From Streptomyces sp. RerS4 (GTDB taxonomy: Bacteria; Actinomycetota; Actinomycetes; Streptomycetales; Streptomycetaceae), in assembly GCF_023515955.1 (NCBI RefSeq), contig NZ_CP097322.1, forward strand, positions 2,296,001 through 2,360,000: a stretch of DNA of 64,000 bases, written 5' to 3'. A program made the position numbers and the translations under genes. This document shows, piece after piece, positions 1 to 8,037 of this stretch. The first letter of the stretch is position 1; each line of letters starts with the position of its first letter. The notes under the pieces are model-generated. The model was given only the letters and a program-made list of their open reading frames with translations, searched no databases and had not been told where the DNA came from.

Positions 1-918
1 CGCGCGCTGGAGATCGTGGAGACCCTGGTCCCCGCGCCCATGGTGGCGGTCAACGCCTCCCCGGCCGCGCTCTTCCGGGCCGTCTCGGGTGGTGAGGGCC
101 GGCCCACGATCCTCTTCGACGAGATCGACACCGTCTTCGGCCCCAAGGCCGGGGAGAACGAGGAACTGCGCGGGTTCATCAACGCCGGCCACCGACGCTC
201 GGGCGTCACCTACCGGTGCGTGAGCGACGGCGCCGGCAACCAGTCCGTCGTCGCGTTCCCCTCGTATTGCGCGCTGGCCGTGGCCGGGCTGGGGAACCTG
301 CCCGACACGATCCTGACCCGCTCCGTCGTCATCCGCATGCGCCGCCGGGCCCGCGCCGAGAAGGTCGAGCCGTTCCGCGCCCGCCTGCACACCGCCGAGG
401 GCCACGCCCTTCGCGAGAGGCTCGCCACCTGGGCCGACCACGTCCGCGACCGCATCACCGGCGCCTTCCCCGTCATGCCCGACGGGGTCACCGACCGACC
501 CGCCGACGTCTGGGAGCCCCTTCTCGCGGTGGCCGACGCCGCTGGCGGGGACTGGCCCGAACGGGCCCGCGCCGCCTGCATCGAGCTGGTCACCGCCGCC
601 GAGACCGACGACAAGGCCAGTCTCGGCGTCCGCCTCCTCACCGACCTGCGCGACCACGTCTTCGGAGACATCCCCCGCCTGCCCACCGCCGCCGTCCTCG
701 AACAGCTCCGCTCCCTGGACGAAGCCCCCTGGGGCGACCTCAACGGCCGCCCCCTCGACGCCCGCGGGCTCGGCCAGACGCTCCGCGAGTACATGACCAC
801 CGACAACAAGCCCATCGTCGCCCGCAACATCAAATCCGGCGGAGCCGTGCTCAAGGGGTACTACGCCGCCGACCTCGCCGACGCGTGGAGCAGGTACTGC
901 CCGCCCCCCGGTTCCTAG
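1..918 (+). CDS. DUF3631 domain protein of an integrative element, 5' truncated by the window edge
   Basis: The frame is open to the first base of the window, so the true start lies upstream; the first in-window start codon is the GTG at 16. A Walker-B-like stretch (TILFDEIDTVFG) sits about 30 residues after that GTG, followed by an arginine-rich segment and a C-terminal region with LGQTLREYM. This matches the DUF3631 family, which is typically found in actinobacterial integrative elements and plasmids next to primase/replication functions. The neighbours agree: iteron-like repeats, an excisionase-like gene and an integrase follow on the same strand. A role in replication or mobilisation of the element is inferred; the biochemical activity of DUF3631 proteins is not established here. 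Confidence 0.8.
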   Translation, partial: RALEIVETLVPAPMVAVNASPAALFRAVSGGEGRPTILFDEIDTVFGPKAGENEELRGFINAGHRRSGVTYRCVSDGAGNQSVVAFPSYCALAVAGLGNLPDTILTRSVVIRMRRRARAEKVEPFRARLHTAEGHALRERLATWADHVRDRITGAFPVMPDGVTDRPADVWEPLLAVADAAGGDWPERARAACIELVTAAETDDKASLGVRLLTDLRDHVFGDIPRLPTAAVLEQLRSLDEAPWGDLNGRPLDARGLGQTLREYMTTDNKPIVARNIKSGGAVLKGYYAADLADAWSRYCPPPGS

Positions 919-923
919 AAGTG

Positions 924-1137
924 CGCTACCGCCGCTACCTCCGCTACCGCCCAGGTCAGAGCACCTGCCGAGGGTAGCGGCAAGACCCGAGGTAGCGGCA
1001 AAGCCCCGCTACCCCCACCCCGCCACCGGTCCGCGCCCGCCCCCGGCCGGTGGCGGCATTCATCCGCTACCGCTATCCCATCCGCTACCAAAACACCGCC
1101 CCTGACCTGCGCGGTAGCGGAGTAGCGGCGGTAGCGG
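924..1137. repeat. cluster of GGTAGCGG/CCGCTACC iteron-like repeats
   Basis: The gap between the DUF3631 gene and the excisionase-like gene holds about eleven copies of an 8-bp unit. CCGCTACC occurs at 932-939, 941-948, 1006-1013, 1064-1071 and 1082-1089, with a shorter CGCTACC at 924-930. GGTAGCGG occurs at 973-980, 991-998, 1113-1120 and 1130-1137, with a variant AGTAGCGG at 1121-1128. Both orientations are present and spacing is irregular. Such clusters beside replication or recombination genes usually bind an initiator, excisionase or partition protein; that role is inferred. Confidence 0.8.
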
Positions 1138-1169
1138 ACATCTCGGAGGGGTCCCCGACCCCAATCTGA

Positions 1170-1388
1170 ATGGAGGGGATCGACCTGACCGCCATACCGC
1201 CCCGCTTCTTCAAGCCCGAGACGCTCGCGGAACTCTTCGACGTGCCCGTCGAAACCGTCTACCAGTGGCGCAAGAAGCGCACCGGGCCGCCCGGATTCCG
1301 CGTCGGCAAGCACGTCCGCTACCACCCCGAAGCCGTACGGGCCTGGATCGATCAGCAGATGACCGCTGACCTCAGCCAGGCCGCATAG
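1170..1388 (+). CDS. excisionase-like helix-turn-helix protein
   Basis: A 72-residue protein dominated by a MerR/excisionase-type winged helix: the recognition segment VPVETVYQWRKKRTGPPGF is followed by the wing FRVGKHVRY and a short helix ending in AWIDQQ. This HTH_17/Xis architecture directly before an integrase gene is typical of actinobacterial integrative elements, where the protein directs excision and can repress int. The start is uncertain: the ATG at 1170 lacks a close Shine-Dalgarno sequence, although GGAGGGG lies about 18 nt upstream. The iteron-like repeats immediately upstream are plausible binding sites for it. Confidence 0.85.
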   Translation: MEGIDLTAIPPRFFKPETLAELFDVPVETVYQWRKKRTGPPGFRVGKHVRYHPEAVRAWIDQQMTADLSQAA

Positions 1389-1451
1389 AAGTCCCCGTCG
1401 CAGGGCGGGCCCGCGCGGGCCCGCCCTCTCGCATTCCACGAAAGGCCGCAG

Positions 1452-2717
1452 ATGGCAGGACACGTCCAGGACCGCTGGTACAAGACGGAGAAAGGACCCG
1501 ATGGAAAGCCCCGCCGAATCAAGACCGACCGATACGGGCTTGGTTCGCGCTACCGGGCCCGCTTCATCGGCCCCGACGGGACCGAGAAGTCCAAGAGCTT
1601 CCCCGACAAACAGAAGCGCATTGCTGAGCAGTGGCTGGTCCACGTCGAGGCCGACATGTCGCGGCGGCAGTACGTCGATCCCGTCGCCAGTCGGATCACC
1701 TTCCGGGAGTACGGCGAGAAGTGGATCGCCAGTCAAACCACGGACCCGACCACTCGCACCGCGGTTGAAGTACAGCTCCGAAAGCACGCCTTCCCATACC
1801 TGGGTTCTCGACCGCTCGACTCGTTCCGCCCCGAGCACATTCGGGACTGGCTCAGCAAGTTGGAGCCCGTGCTCCCCGTTTCCTCATACCGCCGTGTCAT
1901 CTTCGCCAGCGTCTCGTCCGTGCTTGCCGCAGCGGTGGACGACGAGTTGCTGACTCGGAACCCGTGCCGAGCCCGTAGCGTACGGCCGCCGGCGTCGGTA
2001 CCGCCGCGCGTCGTCCCTTGGACGCCGGATCGGCTCTTCGCAGTACGGACCGCCCTGCCGAAGCGATACCGGGCGATGGCCGACGCCGGCGGCGGATGCG
2101 GACTGCGACAGGGAGAGATTTTCGGACTGCCCGACGACCCCGACGACTTCCGCAGTGAATGGCTGCGGGTGACGAACCAGGTCAAGGTCGTCAACGGCCA
2201 TCTCGTCTTCGCCCCGCCGAAGCGGGGCAAGGAGCGTGATGTGCCGCTCCCCCGGCGCGTCGCGCAGGCGTTCCGGGAGCATCGGAAGGAGTTCCCGCCC
2301 GTGGACGTGACCCTGCCATGGCTACGGCCGGGCGGGCCACTCGTGACGAAGCGGCTGCTCTTCTCCTTGCCGGGCGGCGGCGCCGTACGTCGGACCGACT
2401 TCAACACTCGGGTGTGGAAGGTGGCTTTGGTTCAGGCAGGCGTCATTCCCCAGCCGCAAGAGGGTGAGCGGCACCAGGCCGCCCGCGAGCACGGGATGCA
2501 CGCGCTCAGGCACTTCTACGCGTCCGTCCTGCTCCACCACGGCGAGAACATCAAGGCTCTGAGTACCTACCTCGGGCACTCCGACCCCGGCTTCACGCTC
2601 CGCGTGTACACGCACCTCCTGGGGAACGCCGATGGGCGGACCCGTAGGGCGGTGGACGGCATGTACGAGGCGGGCGGTTTCACCTCAGACGGCCCACAGA
2701 CGGCCCAGGAGGGATGA
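1452..2717 (+). CDS. int: tyrosine recombinase / site-specific integrase
   Basis: This 421-residue protein has an Arm-type N-terminal DNA-binding region, a SAM-like core-binding domain (about residues 80-170) and a catalytic domain. The catalytic residues are visible: Arg219 in CGLRQGEI, His350-x-x-Arg353 in HALRH, His376 in LGHSD and the nucleophile Tyr386 in RVYTHLL. The start ATG at 1452 has AAAGG about 7 nt upstream. It is the last gene of the element, 76 bp from the 3' end of the oppositely oriented glnA2-like gene, so the right attachment site is expected in or near that gap. The protein looks complete and probably functional. Confidence 0.95.
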   Translation: MAGHVQDRWYKTEKGPDGKPRRIKTDRYGLGSRYRARFIGPDGTEKSKSFPDKQKRIAEQWLVHVEADMSRRQYVDPVASRITFREYGEKWIASQTTDPTTRTAVEVQLRKHAFPYLGSRPLDSFRPEHIRDWLSKLEPVLPVSSYRRVIFASVSSVLAAAVDDELLTRNPCRARSVRPPASVPPRVVPWTPDRLFAVRTALPKRYRAMADAGGGCGLRQGEIFGLPDDPDDFRSEWLRVTNQVKVVNGHLVFAPPKRGKERDVPLPRRVAQAFREHRKEFPPVDVTLPWLRPGGPLVTKRLLFSLPGGGAVRRTDFNTRVWKVALVQAGVIPQPQEGERHQAAREHGMHALRHFYASVLLHHGENIKALSTYLGHSDPGFTLRVYTHLLGNADGRTRRAVDGMYEAGGFTSDGPQTAQEG

Positions 2718-2724
2718 GACGGGT

Positions 2725-2755
2725 CCGGGCCGGCGGCTGAGTGCCGTCGGCCCGG
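2725..2755 (+). terminator. hairpin after the integrase
   Basis: A 12-bp stem with one mismatch (CCGGGCCGGCGG at 2725-2736, CCGTCGGCCCGG at 2744-2755) around a 7-nt loop lies just past the integrase stop and between two convergent genes. No T-run follows, which is usual for Streptomyces hairpin terminators. Confidence 0.6.
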
Positions 2756-2792
2756 AGGGGCGTGGTGCCGGTGTACTGCCTCTGAACTGCGG

Positions 2793-4154
2793 TTAGAGGA
2801 CCGGGAGGTTTTTGCGGAGTTCGAAAGCCGTGACCTCGCTGCGGTATTCCTCCCACTCCTGCTTCTTGTTGCGGAGGAAGAAGTCGAAGACGTGTTCGCC
2901 CAGGGTTTCGGCGACGAGTTCGCTGCGTTCCATCAGGGAGATGGCTTCGCCGAGGTTTTGGGGGAGGGGTTCGATGCCCATCGCGCGGCGTTCGGCGTCG
3001 GAGAGGGCCCAGACGTCGTCGTCGGCGCCGGCGGGGAGTTCGTAGCCCTCCTCGATGCCCTTCAGGCCCGCCGCCAGGAGCACCGCGTAGGTCAGGTACG
3101 GGTTGGCGCCCGAGTCGATCGAGCGGACCTCGATGCGCGAGGAGCCCATCTTGCCCGGCTTGTACATCGGGACGCGGATCAGGGCCGAGCGGTTGTTGTG
3201 GCCCCAGCAGATGTACGAGGGGGCCTCGCCGCCCGAGCCGGCGGTGCGCGAGGAGCCGCCCCAGATGCGCTTGTAGGAGTTGACCCACTGGTTCGTCACC
3301 GCCGCCGTCTCCGCGGCGTGGCGCAGCAGGCCCGCGATGAAGGAGCGGCCGACCTTCGAGAGCTGGTACTCGGCGCCCGACTCGTAGAAGGCGTTGCGGT
3401 CGCCCTCGAAGAGGGAGAGGTGGGTGTGCATGCCGGAGCCGGGGTACTCGGAGAACGGCTTCGGCATGAAGGTGGCCTGGACGCCCTGTTCCAGGGCGAC
3501 CTGCTTCATGACCAGGCGGAACGTCATGATGTTGTCGGCCGTCGAGAGGGCGTCGGCGTAGCGCAGGTCGATCTCCTGCTGGCCGGGCGCGCCCTCGTGG
3601 TGACTGAACTCGACCGAGATGCCCATCGATTCGAGCATGGTGATCGCCTGCCGGCGGAAGTCCATGCCCACGTTCTGTGGAGTGTGGTCGAAATAGCCGG
3701 AATTGTCGGCGGGGACGGGGCGGGTCCCGTCCAGCGGCTTGTCCTTCAGCAGGAAGAACTCGATCTCCGGGTGGGTGTAGAAGGTGAAGCCCAGGTCGGA
3801 GGTCTTGGCCAGGATGCGCTTGAGGACGTAGCGCGGGTCCGCGAAGGACGGGGAGCCGTCCGGCATCAGGATGTCGCAGAACATCCGGGCGGTCCCGGGG
3901 GCCTCGGCGCGCCACGGCAGTATCTGGAACGTGCTCGGGTCCGGCTTGGCGATCATGTCGGACTCGTAGACCCGGGCGAAGCCCTCGATCGCGGAGCCGT
4001 CGAAACCGATGCCCTCGTCGAAGGCCTGCTCCAGCTCCGCCGGTGCGACCGCGACGGACTTCAGGAAGCCCAGTACGTCGGTGAACCACAGGCGCACGAA
4101 GCGGATGTCGCGCTCCTCGAGCGTCCGGAGGACGAATTCCTGCTGCTTGTCCAT
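2793..4154 (-). CDS. glnA2: glutamine synthetase-like protein, GlnA2 type (gamma-glutamylpolyamine synthetase)
   Basis: A 453-residue glutamine synthetase family enzyme starting MDKQQEF, with ATP/glutamate-binding motifs in the normal order: GFDGSAIEGF near residue 50, GSGMHTHLSLF in the middle, then NRSALIRVPMY and RSIDSGANPYL. The ATG at 4154 was chosen because the frame upstream of it reads as non-family sequence; GAGGATGAAGG lies just before it. Length and sequence resemble GlnA2 of Streptomyces (SCO2241 type), reported to glutamylate polyamines rather than make glutamine. Substrate assignment is by family resemblance only; ordinary glutamine synthetase activity cannot be excluded. A GlnR-like half-box lies upstream. 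Its 3' end abuts the integrative element. Confidence 0.88.
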   Translation of the reverse strand: MDKQQEFVLRTLEERDIRFVRLWFTDVLGFLKSVAVAPAELEQAFDEGIGFDGSAIEGFARVYESDMIAKPDPSTFQILPWRAEAPGTARMFCDILMPDGSPSFADPRYVLKRILAKTSDLGFTFYTHPEIEFFLLKDKPLDGTRPVPADNSGYFDHTPQNVGMDFRRQAITMLESMGISVEFSHHEGAPGQQEIDLRYADALSTADNIMTFRLVMKQVALEQGVQATFMPKPFSEYPGSGMHTHLSLFEGDRNAFYESGAEYQLSKVGRSFIAGLLRHAAETAAVTNQWVNSYKRIWGGSSRTAGSGGEAPSYICWGHNNRSALIRVPMYKPGKMGSSRIEVRSIDSGANPYLTYAVLLAAGLKGIEEGYELPAGADDDVWALSDAERRAMGIEPLPQNLGEAISLMERSELVAETLGEHVFDFFLRNKKQEWEEYRSEVTAFELRKNLPVL

Positions 4155-4243
4155 GCCTTCATCCTCGCAGTTCAGACGGCCTGTGCACCACCGCGCCGGC
4201 GGGTCGGGGACACAGTCGGGCCGGCTCAGTATCGCCAGTGGTG

Positions 4244-4259
4244 GTTTCCGCCACATTAC
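4244..4259 (-). promoter_or_regulatory. candidate GlnR half-box upstream of glnA2-like gene
   Basis: Read on the minus strand the site is GTAAT-GTGGCG-GAAAC, matching the gTnAc-n6-GaAAc half-site of actinomycete GlnR except for the last base of the first half. It lies 90-105 bp upstream of the glnA2-like start. A clear second half-site at the usual spacing is not evident (a GATAC lies slightly too far), so binding would be weak or absent. Confidence 0.35.
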
Positions 4260-4328
4260 GCACCCCTGAAAGGTGCCGGCACCCCCGCACTGACCTCCGG
4301 CCGGTCATGAGCATTACCATCTGCGCCC

Positions 4329-4736
4329 ATGGGGGGTCGGGAGCACACGCGCGACGGCAGGCGGCGGCCTTCCGCGCGCCCCGTCGCGCCCGCGACGACC
4401 GTCCTGCTGCTCCTCGCGTTCACCGTGGTGGCCTGCGCGTCCTTCCTGTGCGCGCGGCCGGCGGGACCGGCCGTCCGGGCCGGCGACCACCCCCTGGCGC
4501 ACGCCGCCCCGCACACGGCGCACGCCGGCTGCGTGTCCCCGTACGACCACCCGGGCTGCCGCGGTGTGGCCCACGTGACCCCGGCGGTGTTGCCCGCCCC
4601 GCCGCCCGCCGTCACCGTGGCGGACCGTACGGGGCCGGCCCCGGTGGCCCGTACCGCCGGCGCGGGCGCGGTCCGGCCGCCCGGCACCTTGGCGCGCGCC
4701 CCCGACCTGCACACCCTGCAAGTGCTGCGGACCTGA
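4329..4736 (+). CDS. small His-rich membrane/secreted protein of unknown function
   Basis: A 135-residue protein with a basic N-terminus, one hydrophobic helix (about residues 22-42, ATTVLLLLAFTVVACASFL) and an extracytoplasmic tail. The segment after the helix is unusually rich in His and Cys (GDHPLAHAAPHTAHAGC, then DHPGC), suggesting metal binding. No named family is recognised. It is followed on the same strand by DUF3105 and DUF305 genes and probably forms a unit with them. A TACCAT hexamer at 4315-4320 stands 8 nt before the ATG, compatible with a leaderless transcript. Function is unknown; metal handling is an inference from composition and context. Confidence 0.7.
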   Translation: MGGREHTRDGRRRPSARPVAPATTVLLLLAFTVVACASFLCARPAGPAVRAGDHPLAHAAPHTAHAGCVSPYDHPGCRGVAHVTPAVLPAPPPAVTVADRTGPAPVARTAGAGAVRPPGTLARAPDLHTLQVLRT

Positions 4737-4814
4737 TGGTTCCGGCGCCCCGGCACACCGGCAGGCGCTCCACCGGCTCCACTCCCCCCCCCTCAGCAGA
4801 AGGAACCAGGGCAC

Positions 4815-5477
4815 ATGGCCAGCAGGACGTCCGACCAGAACTCCCCCCAGGCGCGCATAGCCGAGATGCGCCGCGCCGAGAAGGCACGCGAACGGCGCAA
4901 CAAGGTCCTCGCGATCGGCATCTCGACGGCGATCGTCGTGGGACTCGTCGGCTTCGGCACGTGGGTGCTGATCGACCAGAAGCAGGAAGAGAAGCAGCAG
5001 GCGAAGGACGCGGCCGCCGCCCGCAAGGCGCCCGTGAACGGGGAGCAGACCTGGGACCCGACCAAGCTCGGCCGCAACCACGTCCAGACGCCCGTGAAGT
5101 ACGAGATGAACCCGCCGGTCGGCGGCGACCACCACCCCCGCTGGACGAACTGCGACGGCGACGTCTACCAGAACCCGCTGCCGGAGGTGAACGCCGTCCA
5201 CTCGCTGGAGCACGGCGCGGTGTGGGTGACGTACAACGAGAAGGCCGCCAAGGCGGACGTCGACAAGCTCGCGGAGAAGGTCGGCAAGACCCCGTACACG
5301 CTGATGAGCCCGGTCAAGGAGCAGGCCGGGGCGATCATGCTCAGCGCGTGGGGCAAGCAGCTGACGGTGGACAGCGCGAGCGACCCGCGCGTGGCGCAGT
5401 TCTTCACCAAGTACGTGCAGGGCCCGCAGACCCCCGAGCCGGGCGCGGCCTGCACCAACGGCCTGGGCGACAAGTGA
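4815..5477 (+). CDS. DUF3105 domain membrane-anchored protein
   Basis: A 220-residue protein with a charged cytoplasmic head (about 1-30), one membrane helix (about 32-53, VLAIGISTAIVVGLVGFGTW) and an extracytoplasmic DUF3105 domain. Within the domain the conserved GGDHHPRWTNCDGDVY and HSLEHGAVWVTY motifs supply His and Cys residues that could bind metal. The ATG has AGAAGGAA a little upstream. Its TGA overlaps the GTG of the following DUF305 gene, indicating translational coupling. DUF3105 has no established function; pairing with DUF305 is recurrent in actinobacteria, and both have been suggested to handle metals, which remains unproven. Confidence 0.88.
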   Translation: MASRTSDQNSPQARIAEMRRAEKARERRNKVLAIGISTAIVVGLVGFGTWVLIDQKQEEKQQAKDAAAARKAPVNGEQTWDPTKLGRNHVQTPVKYEMNPPVGGDHHPRWTNCDGDVYQNPLPEVNAVHSLEHGAVWVTYNEKAAKADVDKLAEKVGKTPYTLMSPVKEQAGAIMLSAWGKQLTVDSASDPRVAQFFTKYVQGPQTPEPGAACTNGLGDK

Positions 5478-6220
5478 CGGGCGCAGAGGGCGGCGGAGAG
5501 GGCGGCGCAGAGGGCGGCGACCGACCTGCCGGTGGTCGACGCGTGGCGCGTACGTACTGGGGCGCCGGCGCGGCCGTGGTCCTCGCGGCGCTGTTCGCGG
5601 TCGGGGCCACGGTCGCCACCGCGAGCGGGTCGGGGGGCGGGGACGGGGCAGCCCACACCCCCTCCCTTTACTCCCCCGACGCGGGCTTCGCCCGGGACAT
5701 GTCGGTCCACCACCAGCAGGCGGTGGAGATGTCCTTCGTGGTCCGCGACCGCACCCAGGACGAGGCCGTCCGCAGCCTCGCCTACGACATCGCCAACACG
5801 CAGGCCAACCAGCGCGGCATGATGCTCGGCTGGCTGGACCTGTGGGGGCTGCCGAAGGTGGTGGCCGACGAGCCGCCCATGGCCTGGATGTCGGAGGAAT
5901 CCGGCGGGCACGCCGCGTCCGGCGCGCCCGCGGCGCACGGCGGGCATGCCGCCAAGCCGGGCGCGCTCATGCCCGGCATGGCCACCAAGGAGGAGCTCGC
6001 GCACCTCGGCGCCGCCGGCGGCCGGGACGCCGAGGTGCTCTACCTCCAGCTGATGACCGACCACCACAAGGGCGGTGTGGCCATGGCCGAGGGGTGCGCC
6101 CGCCAGTGCCGGACCCCCGTCGAACGCGACCTCGCCCAGGGCATGGTCGATGCGCAGCAGTCGGAGCTGAGGCTGATGGCGGACATGCTGCGGGAGCGCG
6201 GGGCGGCCCCGCGCGGCTGA
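5474..6220 (+). CDS. DUF305 family protein, membrane-anchored
   Basis: If the GTG at 5474 is used the protein has 248 residues and overlaps the upstream stop as GTGA; an alternative GTG at 5543 gives 225 residues. A single N-terminal helix (YWGAGAAVVLAALFAVGA) leads to a ferritin-like DUF305 domain carrying the hallmark FARDMSVHHQQAVEMS and, about 140 residues later, LMTDHHKGGVAMAEG. Between the halves lies a His/Met-rich loop (GGHAASGAPAAHGGHAA). DUF305 proteins often occur with copper or silver genes, so periplasmic metal binding is plausible. It ends at a hairpin shared with the convergent hydrolase gene. Confidence 0.9.
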   Translation: MTGAEGGGEGGAEGGDRPAGGRRVARTYWGAGAAVVLAALFAVGATVATASGSGGGDGAAHTPSLYSPDAGFARDMSVHHQQAVEMSFVVRDRTQDEAVRSLAYDIANTQANQRGMMLGWLDLWGLPKVVADEPPMAWMSEESGGHAASGAPAAHGGHAAKPGALMPGMATKEELAHLGAAGGRDAEVLYLQLMTDHHKGGVAMAEGCARQCRTPVERDLAQGMVDAQQSELRLMADMLRERGAAPRG

Positions 6221-6241
6221 GGCCGCCTGTCAGTCGGCCTC
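6219..6241. terminator. bidirectional hairpin between convergent genes
   Basis: GAGGCCG (6219-6225) pairs with CGGCCTC (6235-6241) around a 9-nt loop. The stem overlaps the stop codons of the DUF305 gene and of the convergent hydrolase gene. Confidence 0.5.
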
Positions 6242-7126
6242 CAGGACCGCCCGCGCCACCTGGTGCGGGCGGTCCAGCATGACCAGGTGGCCAGCCGGGG
6301 CGGCGACCTCGAAGCGCGCTCCGAGCCGTTCGGACAGGGCGGCCTGCCGGTCGAGCCAACGGCGGGCGGCGCGTGCGGAGCCGCCGTCGTGGGCCGCGAG
6401 GACGGTGACGGGGGCGCTCAGCGGGTACCGCGCGGCCAGGGCGAGTACCTCGGCGGCCATGTCGGGGTAGCGGGCGTTCTCCAGCAGGGCGCCGCGCCAG
6501 ACCCGGCCCGTGCGGTAGCAGCGGCGTACGAGGTCCCGCGCGGCCGGGTCGGCGGCCCGGCCCGCCCGCCCGGCCCGTACGGCGGCCTCCCGGGCGGCGG
6601 GTCCGAGCGCGGCGGGCAGCCCGACGGCGCTCACGGCGCGGCCGAGCGCGCGGGCGGCGCCGGTACGCAGCGCGGCGGGCAGCAGCGTACGGGGACTCTC
6701 CTCCACGCTGGAGTCGAGCAGCAGCAGGGCGGCGGTGCGCCCGGGGTGCAGGCGGGCGAAGGCCTCGGCGTGGAACCCGGCGAGGGAGTGCCCGACGACG
6801 GTGACGGGCCCGGGTACCGCGAGCGCGTCCAGCAGGGCGGCGATCCGGTGCGCCTCGGCGGCGGCGCCCGGAGGCTCGGCGGCGGGGGCGCTCAACCCGT
6901 GCCCCGGACGGTCGAAGCGGATCACCGTACGACCCCGGGCGACGAGTTCCGCCGCGACGGGGTCCCAGTCGAACCAGGCCATGGCCAGCCCGGCGCTGAG
7001 CACCACGGGCGGCCCGCCCGGCCCGCCGGGCCCACCCGACCCGCCCGGGGCGGCGGCCCGCGGCCCCTCGACGAGGACGTGCAGCGGGACCCCGTCCACC
7101 CGGACGAAGCGCGGTCGGGGGGTCAC
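6230..7126 (-). CDS. alpha/beta hydrolase
   Basis: A 298-residue alpha/beta-hydrolase fold protein. The nucleophile elbow is VVGHSLAGF (G-H-S-L-A-G), an oxyanion-type segment PPVVLSAGLAMAWFDWDP lies near residue 40, and the catalytic His is in AGHLVMLDRPHQVA close to the C-terminus. The GTG at 7126 overlaps the stop of the upstream DUF998 gene as GTGA, so the two are translationally coupled. A Gly/Pro-rich linker (GGSGGPGGPGGPP) precedes the first beta strand. The substrate is unknown; esterases, haloperoxidase-like and epoxide hydrolases share this pattern. Confidence 0.88.
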   Translation of the reverse strand: MTPRPRFVRVDGVPLHVLVEGPRAAAPGGSGGPGGPGGPPVVLSAGLAMAWFDWDPVAAELVARGRTVIRFDRPGHGLSAPAAEPPGAAAEAHRIAALLDALAVPGPVTVVGHSLAGFHAEAFARLHPGRTAALLLLDSSVEESPRTLLPAALRTGAARALGRAVSAVGLPAALGPAAREAAVRAGRAGRAADPAARDLVRRCYRTGRVWRGALLENARYPDMAAEVLALAARYPLSAPVTVLAAHDGGSARAARRWLDRQAALSERLGARFEVAAPAGHLVMLDRPHQVARAVLEAD

Positions 7127-7824
7127 GTACGCCGCTCCGTGTGCACGGACCAGGCGAGCAGCCCCAGCCACACGGCCACGCACAGCACCTGGAGCCGCTG
7201 ACCGGCGCCCAGCGCCCACGTCCCGCGACCGGCGGTGAACAGGGCGATGGCGGTCAGCGTCCAGACGGTGACGAGGAGTTCCAGGGCCACCAGGGCGGGG
7301 CCGTAGCGGGCGAGCGGCGCGAGCCGGCCGTAGCGGCGGGCGGCGACGGTCAGGGCCACTATCCCGGTGAGGGCGCCGGTCATGGCGAGGCCGCTGCTGA
7401 TGGCGTGGGCCTGATGGGTGGCCGGGACGAGCCCGGCGGTCTCCCGGGCGGCGCACTCGGGGTCGACGGTGGGTGCGCAGCTGAGCGGCAGCCAGGCGTC
7501 GGCGGCGGTGGCGGCGCCGAAGAGGGTGATGCCGGCCCAGCCGACGACGGCCCAGGGGCGACGGGATTCGGCGTGTCGGGTCAGGCGCAGCAGGGCGAGG
7601 AGCCCGCCGAGGAAGGCGAGCATCCCGGCGGTGAAGTCGGTGGCGCGGAAGAGGCCGCCCATCGGCTGGTCCTGCGCGGCGAGCTCGCTGACGTAGGTCT
7701 CGATGGGATTGAGGCCGGTGGAGAGCACGACTTCGAGCACCCAGGCGGTGTAGGCGGCGGCACCGAAACCGATCACGGCGGCGACGACCCACGCGTTCCC
7801 TTTTGTGCGCATAGTACGGATCAT
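7123..7824 (-). CDS. DUF998 family membrane protein
   Basis: About 233 residues with six predicted membrane helices and the DUF998 hallmark near the N-terminus (ETYVSELAAQDQPMGGLFR), which lies in the first extracytoplasmic loop. Two starts are possible, ATG 7824 and ATG 7812, neither with a good ribosome-binding site; the first is given. Its TGA overlaps the GTG of the hydrolase. Function of DUF998 proteins is unknown. It is divergent from the proline-rich membrane protein gene at 8038. Confidence 0.82.
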   Translation of the reverse strand: MIRTMRTKGNAWVVAAVIGFGAAAYTAWVLEVVLSTGLNPIETYVSELAAQDQPMGGLFRATDFTAGMLAFLGGLLALLRLTRHAESRRPWAVVGWAGITLFGAATAADAWLPLSCAPTVDPECAARETAGLVPATHQAHAISSGLAMTGALTGIVALTVAARRYGRLAPLARYGPALVALELLVTVWTLTAIALFTAGRGTWALGAGQRLQVLCVAVWLGLLAWSVHTERRT

Positions 7825-8037
7825 CCCAAGCAGCTCGGAGAGACGCGGTCGGGTGGAAAGACGCGCCCGCGAGCGGCGACGTTGACCGCGCCGAGGCGAC
7901 GATTGCGACAGAGCACCCCATAGAGGACGTGCGGCGTCGCACGCGGACGCCAATCGGCTTGGACGGCCCCGGCCGCCGTGGCAGGCTGACGCACGCCCGC
8001 GTACGCCGCACCGCACCCACCAAGGACGCCGCCAGGT

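Noticed and set aside
2717..2793. Search for a tRNA gene at the integrase end
   Set aside because: No cloverleaf, CCA end or T-loop consensus is visible in the gap; only a hairpin terminator is present.
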